Origin: Bacillota bacterium
GTDB taxonomy: Bacteria > Bacillota > Clostridia > Oscillospirales > Ruminococcaceae
Assembly (NCBI GenBank): GCA_023395695.1
Contig: JAEWYJ010000197.1
Location: 1 to 9,041, forward strand
Direction of reading: 5' to 3'
Length of the DNA: 9,041 bases
Shown: in pieces, positions 1 to 5,666 of the stretch
Layout of the letters: every line of letters begins with the position of its first letter
Numbering within the stretch: the stretch's first letter is position 1
Program-made: the position numbers and the translations under genes
The notes under the pieces: model-generated
Database searches by the model: none
Told to the model about the DNA's origin: nothing
What the model saw: only the letters and a program-made list of their open reading frames with translations

Positions 1-602
1 ACCAAAAGCCCGATAACGGATACAAGCGCATAGCGCGCGCCCGAGCCCGGTGCAAAATCCGAAAAATTCACAATGCCCACGAGCGTGGCGTCGTTGTTAA
101 TGATGATGCCGCCGTTAACAAGACCGATAAAGGCGATGAACAGTCCTATACCGACCGAAATAGCCACCTTAAGGTTATGCGGCAGCGCACGCACAATGAC
201 CTCGCGCAGGCCAAAAAGTGAGATGACAAAAAACAGCACGCCGGAGATGAACACAATTGCCAGGCCCTCGGCATAGGTGTAACCCATACCCAGCATAATG
301 GTATAGGCAAAGGTGGCATTAAGGCCAAGGCCGGGCGCCAAAGCAAAGGGCAGATTAGCCAGCAGCGCCATCAGCATGGTGCCGACAAAAGCGCCCAGGC
401 AGGTGGCGATAAATACACCGTTTTCAAGGCGTGCAGCCAGCCCCGCATCCCCGATAATATAAGCAGGATCCGCGAGAGTTTTAGGATTGCTGGCCAGAAT
501 ATAGGCCATCGCCATAAAAGTGGTCAACCCCGCCAATATTTCGGTCTTGACGTTGGTTTTATTCGCCGAGAGTTTAAAACGCTTTTCGAGAAAAGTTTCC
601 AT
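1..602 (-). CDS. AzgA/PbuG-type purine (guanine/hypoxanthine) permease, N-terminal 200 residues
   Basis: This is the start of a membrane transporter of the NCS2 group, AzgA/PbuG branch, which normally imports hypoxanthine, guanine or adenine with protons. The gene runs off the left window edge. The ATG at 600-602 follows a GGAGG (609-613 on the plus strand) with 6 bases between, so the start is secure. The protein begins METFLEKRFKLS and has hydrophobic segments near residues 22-38, 63-86, 92-106, 113-131, 143-165 and from about 190. The diagnostic stretch is PFALAPGLGLNATFAY (85-100), followed by GMGYTY and GLREVIVRALPHNLK, then a GIGLFIAFIGL helix; this layout is typical of AzgA/PbuG and unlike UraA/XanQ. 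It has its own promoter at 643-671 and appears monocistronic at its 5' end. Exact purine specificity cannot be read from the half protein. Family assignment is confident; substrate is inferred. Confidence 0.93.
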   Translation of the reverse strand, partial: METFLEKRFKLSANKTNVKTEILAGLTTFMAMAYILASNPKTLADPAYIIGDAGLAARLENGVFIATCLGAFVGTMLMALLANLPFALAPGLGLNATFAYTIMLGMGYTYAEGLAIVFISGVLFFVISLFGLREVIVRALPHNLKVAISVGIGLFIAFIGLVNGGIIINNDATLVGIVNFSDFAPGSGARYALVSVIGLL

Positions 603-642
603 TGAGAACCTCCGTAACATATTTGGCTGATATACAAGCTAC

Positions 643-671
643 AGTATAGCCGATGATTCTGAAAAAAGCAA
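643..671 (-). promoter_or_regulatory. Sigma-70-type promoter of the purine permease gene
   Basis: On the minus strand a -10 box TATACT (643-648) lies 17 bases downstream of a -35-like TTGCTT (666-671). The -10 matches consensus in five of six positions; the -35 is weaker (three of six). Transcription would begin near 636, leaving a leader of about 34 bases with a GGAGG ribosome binding site. Such a short leader leaves no room for a purine riboswitch, the usual control of this transporter in Firmicutes. Confidence 0.6.
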
Positions 672-682
672 CAAATCAAACG

Positions 683-704
683 TAAATTCGACATAAATTT
701 GACA
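683..704. repeat. Two 11-bp tandem repeats upstream of the permease promoter (possible operator)
   Basis: The plus strand reads TAAATTCGACA (683-693) directly followed by TAAATTTGACA (694-704), identical but for one base. The period of 11 bp is about one helical turn, and the pair ends 11 bases before the -35 box of the permease promoter. This placement suits a transcription factor binding the same DNA face twice, as activator or repressor. No protein can be named. The stretch is AT-rich, so chance is possible. Confidence 0.4.
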
Positions 705-749
705 TTATGAATTAATATCTGATCAACCGGCCTCAAAAGCAGCACTGAA

Positions 750-777
750 TTGACAGACGTTTTTTGTAGCCTAAGAT
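750..777 (+). promoter_or_regulatory. Possible plus-strand promoter with no gene behind it
   Basis: A perfect -35 box TTGACA (750-755) is followed after 16 bases by TAAGAT (772-777), which matches the -10 consensus in four of six positions. A transcript would start near 784 and run through the hairpin-bearing intergenic block towards 1200. No open frame with a ribosome binding site follows, so it would make a noncoding RNA, an antisense transcript entering the 3' end of the surface gene, or nothing. Confidence 0.25.
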
Positions 778-914
778 AGACGGCGCAGGCGGGCCGGCGT
801 CCGGACAAGGCAACTAATATAGCGGCATTAAAAATACACGGCCAAAGCACTATGCTTTTAAAGTTGCTCAGCTGTAATATTATGTACGTTAGCAAATCAT
901 CCCATGCGCCGCTG

Positions 915-933
915 CCCGGCCTGTAATGCCGGG
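915..933. repeat. Small GC-rich hairpin in the intergenic region
   Basis: CCCGGC (915-920) and GCCGGG (928-933) are perfect inverted repeats with a 7-base loop. No T-run follows on either strand, so it is not a standard terminator. It may be part of a structured RNA together with the neighbouring hairpins. Confidence 0.4.
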
Positions 934-1119
934 AGCATTCCGAAAATTCTAAAAGTGCTCAAACCGGAAAAGCAGGCCGTGGGCAAGATTAGAGCGAGAA
1001 AAAAGCCTTTGGGGTTCAACTTGCCAAATGGCAACAGATGCGTATTCAAAGATATGGACAACCGAAGAAAGTTTAATTGTTAAACGGGGTTTCGTTTTAT
1101 GGTTGGTGGCTTCGACCTG

Positions 1120-1164
1120 AAAAATGAGCAAGGGCGCACCCTCTGTTTGGAGAGGGCACGCCCT
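1120..1164 (-). terminator. Rho-independent-type terminator downstream of the surface protein gene
   Basis: Arms 1131-1144 and 1151-1164 form a stem of two 6-bp blocks (AGGGCG/CGCCCT and CCCTCT/AGAGGG) separated by a 2-base mismatch, with loop GTTTGG. On the minus strand the stem is followed, after a few bases, by TTTTT (1120-1124). It lies 112 bases past the stop of the surface gene, which it probably ends. The T-run is displaced from the stem by about 6 bases, so efficiency may be modest. Confidence 0.6.
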
Positions 1165-1171
1165 GTACGGT

Positions 1172-1200
1172 TTTGGCGACCAAGCTATTCCGGCGCCAAA
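1172..1200. repeat. Inverted repeat next to the terminator
   Basis: TTTGGCG (1172-1178) and CGCCAAA (1194-1200) are perfect 7-bp inverted repeats with a 15-base loop. They sit between the surface gene stop and the terminator stem and may belong to the same 3' untranslated structure. Confidence 0.45.
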
Positions 1201-1217
1201 TAACGCATGAATTCCTG

Positions 1218-1239
1218 TTGTCTTCTAGCCTTGTCTTCT
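1218..1239. repeat. Short direct repeat TTGTCTTCT x2
   Basis: TTGTCTTCT occurs at 1218-1226 and 1231-1239, a 13-bp period, in the 3' untranslated region of the surface gene. No function is evident. Confidence 0.35.
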
Positions 1240-1275
1240 GGAAGGGACGTCCTTGGCGCTGTTCTGTTGTTTTGG

Positions 1276-4200
1276 TTACTGGGCTTTTCTCACACCGTTG
1301 TCATCAACCTCGTATTCGCCTATTTTAGTGCCGCGGGCGAGCGTGCCGTCAGGATGAAAGTAGTACGACTTATTGGCGTCATCCTTGACCCAGCCGGTTT
1401 TCAATGTTCCATCAGGGTTAAAGAAACATCTCACACCGCCTATGGTCTGCCAGCCGGTAACAGCCTTGCCATTATTGTAGTAGAGACGCTGCCCGTCATC
1501 GTTAAACGCCCAGCCCTGCGCCGTTGCAGGGTCGATGGTCAGCTTGATATAGCGGTGAAGCATAGCACTGACCTCCGCACGGGTGACATTCCCGGTCGGG
1601 TTAAAGCGGTTGTTTTGCACACCCGCCATAACGCCTGCCTGCTGCATGGCTTTCACCGCATTGGTGTAGCTGCCGCCAATGCCGGAAGCGTCAGCAAATG
1701 TGATTGCGCTGCGCGTGGCAGGCAGCTTATAGCCTGTTGCCTTGGCATAGCTTTGCAGAATTGCCGCAAGCTCTTGCCGGGCTATGGCAGAGCCTGCCGC
1801 GCGGCCTTGCAAAGCAAGGTTTTGCATACTTTGACCTGAAAGCGCAGTCAGCGCTGCTGAAAGCTCGCCTCTTGCAATGGCCGCATCGGGATTAAACTTG
1901 CCCTGTGTGTTGGCAAGCAGCCCTCTGCCGGTCACATAATCTATACTATCCTTTGCCCAATGTGTGCCGATATCGGTATACTTAGTGCCCGGAGCTGCAT
2001 AGCCCACACCGTATACGGAAAAATGATTGGTAGCAAAGATTAAGCTCCCGCTGTTTGCGTCATAAGCAGAGCCGGGAACACGAATGGTTCTGCCGCTGCC
2101 ATCCACATAGACGGCATAGAGATAGCCCACAGCCTCATTTGGGGCGGGCGTATAGGGAATGCTGACATAAACGGCGCCTCTGCCAAAATCGGTAATATTT
2201 TTATCGCCGCTCTGATAGTTCGCTCTGAAATTGTAAACCGGGCGACTGCCGATGACATTTTGTGCAGCGGCACTCAGGCTGGAAACAGCCGTTCTGGCAA
2301 CGTTGATCTGAATATCCGCGTTGGCCTGCCGGTTAATTTCTCTTACAGCCGCTTGATTGAGGCCCACCGTAATATCCGGCCGGTCGATTGCCAGCTTGAT
2401 GCCGGCAAGGTTCTGGCTGATAATTTGCTGCTGCGTGCTCCTTGGCAGATTGATGTTAAAATCAGACGCACTCTGCCCGGCGGAAGAAACGTTGATAACC
2501 GCGGTGATTTCGCCGGCATTGACGCCGTTTCTTTCCGCCACTGCTCTGGCATTGGCAATGGCGTCCGCAATGTTCTGCTCTGTAACGCGAACATTGGCTG
2601 TTCCGCTGCCGTCAACGACTGCTCTGTTTTCGGTTTTTCCGCTAACAGGCTCGGTCGGTTTTGCAGAAGGTGCGGGAGAGGACCCGTCATCGCTGTCGCC
2701 GGAGCTTTTTGAATTCGTCGTCACAATGATTCCCGCGCTTGGCGCAGAGGCTTCTGTGTCGGCAGTTTCGGCCACCCGCTGGCGGAATGTATACGCCGTG
2801 CTTGCCGTCAGATCGCCGAACACATTGCCCGACTGCCATGCCGCGCCGTCCTTAGAAAACTCGTAAGCCGCATTTGCCGTAAGCGTGACAGTATCATGCG
2901 TTTTTGAAACGAGCGTTGGCGCTCCCGGTGCGGTCGGTGCGGCACGCTTTATAACAGCCGCAGTCGCCGCGCTTGTGCGCGTGCCGGTTTGTACGCTCGA
3001 TTCAATTTCAAGCGTGATGGTTTTGCCGAGATCTGCCGCAGTTACCGTGTAGCTTGAGCCTGCGCCAACCCGTGTTCCATTGGCCTTCCATACATAGGTC
3101 AGCGTACCGGTGTTGTTGCTGCCGGTAAGCGAGCCGGTCAGCACGCTGCCGATTCTCGGTGCCATATTGCTGATAGTTGCCGTGCCGGTAAGGGCGCCGG
3201 GTACATATGCTTCTATAACAAGATCCCTCGGCGTACCTGGGTGATGAGTGGCGGTTTCTTTGGCTCTTACCAGATATGTGCCACTGGTAAGCCCGGTAAC
3301 CGCGCTGCCGGTGATAGCAGTATAGCTTGTGGCACCGCTCTTTTTATATTCCATGGCTGTGGTCACGCCGGTCAGCTTGCCGTCATTATTGTTGATGGTG
3401 GTGCAATTTGCGGCAGATACGCCGGTGACAGCAGGGCCATCCGCTTTGCCGATAGCGGCGGTGGCAACGCTGGAAACCGGGCCTGTTTGCACATCGCTTG
3501 TCACCACACAGGTGAGCGTCTGGCCGATATCCTCCGCCACAAGGGTGTAGGTGTTGGCGTTTGTGCCGATGTCAGCGCTGCCGCGCTTCCACTGGTAAGA
3601 AAGCGTGCCGGTGTTATTGCCGGATGTGTACGCGGCGGTCAGCCGCTCGCCATATTTGGTTGTGCCGCTGATAGTCACCGTGCCGGTGAGGGCGCCGGGT
3701 ACATATGCTTCTATAACAAGGGCCCTCGGCGTACCTGCGTGATGGGTGGCAGTTTCTTTGACTCTTACCTGATAAGTGCCACTGGTAAGCCCGGTTATCT
3801 CGCCGCCGGTGACAGCCGTATAGCCTGTGGTGCCGCTCCTTTTGTATTCCATTGCGGTGGTCACGCCGGTAAGCTTGCCATCATTATTACTAATGGTGGT
3901 GCAGTTCACAGCAGCTACACCAGTGACAGCGGGGCCATCCGCTTTGCCGATAGCGGCGGTGGCAACGCTGGAAACCGGGCCTGTTTGCACATCGCTCGTT
4001 ACCACACAGGTGAGCGTCTGGCCGATATCCGCCGCTACAAGGGTGTAGGTGTTGGCGTTTGTGCCGATGTCAGCGCCGCCGCGCTTCCACTGGTAAGAAA
4101 GCGTGCCTGTGTTATTGCCGGATGTGTACGCGGCGGTCAGCGTTTTACCGTATTGGGTTGTGCCGCTGATGGTCACCGTGCCGGTAAGGGCGGGGGGAAC

Positions 4201-5376
4201 ATACGCGCCCACCGTCAGCGCCAGCCTTGCGCTCTCGGTCTTGTCGCTTTCAGTGACGGAAACATAATAGGTTCCCGCCGGGATATCGGTGGCATGCGCA
4301 ATCGTCAGGCTGTTGCCGATGTTGGTTGCCGTCACGCCGGACGCCAGCGTCTGGCCTGTTAAACCGGTATAGACCGCCCATGTCTGGCCGTTTGCGTAAG
4401 AGGTGCTGTTGGTCAGTGTAAAACTGACGCCTGGCTGTGTCGCGCTGGTCTTGGCAACAGTGGTGACGCTGGCCGTTGGCGTGGCGGAAACAAGCCGGTT
4501 GACCGTCAGCGTGGCCGCTGCGCTGCTCGCAGTGCCCAGTGCGTTTGAAACGACGCATCGGTATTGGTTGCCGTTCATCGCATAGGTCGTATTAGGGATG
4601 CTAAGAGTGGGCAGCGTTGCGCCTGAAATATCCGCAAAGGCGGACCCCGCTGCGGCAGTTTTCTGCTGCCACTGGTAAGAAAGCGGCGCACTGCCAGTTG
4701 CCGCAACCGAAAAGGCGACCGACTGCCCGACGTTGACGGTCAGGTTTAATGGCTCAGTGGCAATGGCAGGCGCGGACGCATTGACAAACACGCCGGTCAT
4801 ATTGGGCGGGGTAAATGTCAGAACAGCGTTGTTGTTTGAATAATCTCTAATGCTGCCGCCGTTAAGCACCATCGGGGACGCGCAGACAATGCCGTCAGCA
4901 TCCACGTCGCCGGATTGAACGGTATAGCGGAATATAAGGGTGGTTGTGCTGCTGCCGTCGACATAAGCGGCCCGCTTGCTCTGTGACCCGATGGTCAGCG
5001 CGAGATACGGCACACCCGATGTCCAGACGGTAACCACCTCGTCAAATTCGACTTCAAACTCCAGGTTTTGCGCCGTATCATAAGTTCCGTTAGATGGCCC
5101 CGTCACCGAGGTCATTCTAGGGGCGGTGGTATCCGGCACAAACCGCAAATATTTGTAGGTGGCAATATTGCCCGCAACATAGTCGGTTATAGGGTCGCCC
5201 GTGTCGCTGACGCTTGCAACAACCTGCATACCTGTGCCCAGCACCGGCGCTTTGTTCATAGCCTGGACGCCACCCCGGATAACCGGCGCGCCGTCTAAGC
5301 TATAGATCTTGCCCGTGCCGGCGTTATAAACCGCAACGCCGTTGGCGGCGCTTACCTCGCCACCCGAAACTTTCAC
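1276..5376 (-). CDS. Large modular SLH surface protein with Ig-like repeats and choline-binding-like C-terminus; 5'-truncated
   Basis: Cell-surface adhesin-like protein, here counted from the only in-frame start-type codon, a GTG at 5376 (1366 residues). Modules in order: beta-helix-like coils (1-75); a beta-sandwich with a DVDADG calcium-loop-like motif (82-200, motif 157-162); an Ig-like domain (205-292); another beta module (297-391); repeats of 166 residues at 393-558 and 559-724; a divergent third copy (725-887); a Ser/Asp/Pro-rich linker (888-917); a pre-SLH domain (918-1127); SLH motifs at about 1133-1180 and 1224-1276 with a degenerate one between; and aromatic GW/choline-binding-like repeats (1285-1360; TGWQTIGG, YYFHPDG). 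SLH motifs normally bind secondary cell wall polymer; the C-terminal repeats bind choline or other wall polymer in related proteins. The GTG has no ribosome binding site, and no signal peptide exists, although an exported protein needs one. The frame stays open upstream to 5634. It is probably a headless gene remnant or silent cassette. Function beyond surface attachment is unknown. Confidence 0.85.
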   Translation of the reverse strand: MKVSGGEVSAANGVAVYNAGTGKIYSLDGAPVIRGGVQAMNKAPVLGTGMQVVASVSDTGDPITDYVAGNIATYKYLRFVPDTTAPRMTSVTGPSNGTYDTAQNLEFEVEFDEVVTVWTSGVPYLALTIGSQSKRAAYVDGSSTTTLIFRYTVQSGDVDADGIVCASPMVLNGGSIRDYSNNNAVLTFTPPNMTGVFVNASAPAIATEPLNLTVNVGQSVAFSVAATGSAPLSYQWQQKTAAAGSAFADISGATLPTLSIPNTTYAMNGNQYRCVVSNALGTASSAAATLTVNRLVSATPTASVTTVAKTSATQPGVSFTLTNSTSYANGQTWAVYTGLTGQTLASGVTATNIGNSLTIAHATDIPAGTYYVSVTESDKTESARLALTVGAYVPPALTGTVTISGTTQYGKTLTAAYTSGNNTGTLSYQWKRGGADIGTNANTYTLVAADIGQTLTCVVTSDVQTGPVSSVATAAIGKADGPAVTGVAAVNCTTISNNDGKLTGVTTAMEYKRSGTTGYTAVTGGEITGLTSGTYQVRVKETATHHAGTPRALVIEAYVPGALTGTVTISGTTKYGERLTAAYTSGNNTGTLSYQWKRGSADIGTNANTYTLVAEDIGQTLTCVVTSDVQTGPVSSVATAAIGKADGPAVTGVSAANCTTINNNDGKLTGVTTAMEYKKSGATSYTAITGSAVTGLTSGTYLVRAKETATHHPGTPRDLVIEAYVPGALTGTATISNMAPRIGSVLTGSLTGSNNTGTLTYVWKANGTRVGAGSSYTVTAADLGKTITLEIESSVQTGTRTSAATAAVIKRAAPTAPGAPTLVSKTHDTVTLTANAAYEFSKDGAAWQSGNVFGDLTASTAYTFRQRVAETADTEASAPSAGIIVTTNSKSSGDSDDGSSPAPSAKPTEPVSGKTENRAVVDGSGTANVRVTEQNIADAIANARAVAERNGVNAGEITAVINVSSAGQSASDFNINLPRSTQQQIISQNLAGIKLAIDRPDITVGLNQAAVREINRQANADIQINVARTAVSSLSAAAQNVIGSRPVYNFRANYQSGDKNITDFGRGAVYVSIPYTPAPNEAVGYLYAVYVDGSGRTIRVPGSAYDANSGSLIFATNHFSVYGVGYAAPGTKYTDIGTHWAKDSIDYVTGRGLLANTQGKFNPDAAIARGELSAALTALSGQSMQNLALQGRAAGSAIARQELAAILQSYAKATGYKLPATRSAITFADASGIGGSYTNAVKAMQQAGVMAGVQNNRFNPTGNVTRAEVSAMLHRYIKLTIDPATAQGWAFNDDGQRLYYNNGKAVTGWQTIGGVRCFFNPDGTLKTGWVKDDANKSYYFHPDGTLARGTKIGEYEVDDNGVRKAQ
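2716..3204 (-). repeat. Divergent third copy of the 166-residue surface module
   Basis: Residues 725-887 follow the same plan as the two preceding repeats: VPGALTGTATIS start, an Ig-like part with YVWKANGT in place of YQWKRG, then a second part with an AAYEFSKDGAAW core matching AMEYKKSG. Amino acid identity is clearly lower than between the first two copies, so it is an older duplication. Confidence 0.65.
3205..3702 (-). repeat. 498-bp tandem repeat, copy 2 (residues 559-724)
   Basis: This unit is adjacent to and the same length as copy 1 at 3703-4200, with about 90% base identity and 146 of 166 identical residues by hand count. Each unit has an Ig-like half (SYQWKRG, TYTLVA.DIGQTLTCVV) and a second beta half (NNDGKLTGVTTAMEYK). 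Exact identity runs reach about 65 bases in the middle, enough to favour homologous recombination between copies. Confidence 0.9.
3703..4200 (-). repeat. 498-bp tandem repeat, copy 1 (residues 393-558)
   Basis: First copy of the 166-residue double module in protein order. Differences from copy 2 cluster at the N-terminal edge of the Ig-like half and in the second half (around the NCTTI and TGGEITG segments), while the central Ig-like part is nearly unchanged. That patchiness suggests gene conversion or selection on particular loops. Confidence 0.9.
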
Positions 5377-5634
5377 AGAGGAGTGAGAATTATTATAAAC
5401 CGCATTTCCGCCCGAAGCGTTGGTGTTCGATATCGTTCCACTGCTTATAGTAAGAATTGCACTAACCGAAACCGTGGGGTCAAAGCTGTTTAAATAAATG
5501 GTACCGCTGTCAGCGCTTGCGTTGGCACTGGTGACCTCGGCCGTTTCTCTGACCGTGATGATGCCATAGCTTTCGTTATAAATTGCAGGTTTGGCATTAG
5601 AGAAAGAAAGATCCTCAAAGCAAAAACCGTCCAG
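5377..5634 (-). pseudogene. Open upstream extension of the surface protein frame, lacking a start
   Basis: The reading frame of the surface protein continues for 86 codons upstream of the GTG at 5376 until the TGA at 5635-5637. From about 5598 down, the translation has beta-helix coils (PAIYNESYGIITV, LTISSGTIS, NAVYNNSHSSVKVSGG) that match the coil SGGEVSAANGVAVYN after the GTG, so it is real coding sequence of the same protein. The first residues after the TGA (LDGFCFEDLSF) do not fit and lie inside the operon terminator. There is no ATG, GTG or TTG codon in frame here, no ribosome binding site and no signal peptide. The original 5' end is therefore missing, with a likely breakpoint near 5598-5610. 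Confidence 0.7.
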
Positions 5635-5658
5635 TCAGACTGTTTTACTTTGAGGATC
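5601..5658 (-). terminator. Strong Rho-independent terminator of the peptidase/flavoenzyme operon
   Basis: Perfect 11-bp arms GATCCTCAAAG (5610-5620) and CTTTGAGGATC (5648-5658) are extended inward by AAAAC/GTTTT and GTC/GAC pairings on the minus strand, giving about 19 pairs with small interruptions. The stem is followed on the minus strand by TTTCTTTCT (5601-5609). It begins 8 bases after the flavoenzyme stop codon, so it marks the operon end. The downstream surface-protein frame overlaps it. Confidence 0.8.
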
Positions 5659-5666
5659 ACGTTATA

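Larger units (their letters stand above)
705..1119. other. Intergenic region without a supported gene
   Basis: About 415 bases between the permease control region and the surface-gene terminator hold no convincing gene. A 60-codon minus-strand frame (949-1131) and short plus-strand frames exist, but none has a ribosome binding site and none resembles a family I know. Visible structures are hairpins at 915-933 and 1021-1034 (TTGCC, 4-base loop, GGCAA), a GC-rich patch at 781-805, and a possible plus-strand promoter at 750-777. The density of small inverted repeats in the right half (about 900-1200) could mean a structured RNA or a dispersed intergenic repeat, which cannot be decided from one copy. 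Confidence 0.45.

Noticed and set aside
524..895. Minus-strand 123-codon frame overlapping the permease start
   Set aside because: It overlaps the permease promoter, ribosome binding site and first 79 bases of that gene in another frame and has no recognisable content.
603..900. Purine riboswitch ahead of the permease
   Set aside because: The conserved purine-aptamer core elements were not found by eye on the minus strand, and the predicted transcription start leaves too short a leader.
949..1131. Minus-strand 60-codon frame in the intergenic region
   Set aside because: No ribosome binding site, no known family, and it begins at the terminator stem; short plus-strand frames over the same bases are equally plausible, so coding is not supported.
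3241..4362. Plus-strand open frame of 373 codons
   Set aside because: It lies antisense to the tandem repeats of the surface protein and simply repeats with them; the sense frame has clear Ig-like modules and the antisense one has no ribosome binding site or recognisable domain.
5392..5397. Perfect TATAAT on the minus strand 16 bases before the GTG at 5376, as a promoter for the surface gene
   Set aside because: The bases at 17-bp spacing upstream (ACGCTT) are a poor -35 box, the GTG has no ribosome binding site, and the sequence is explained as the codons for Val-Tyr-Asn-Asn in a coil repeat.
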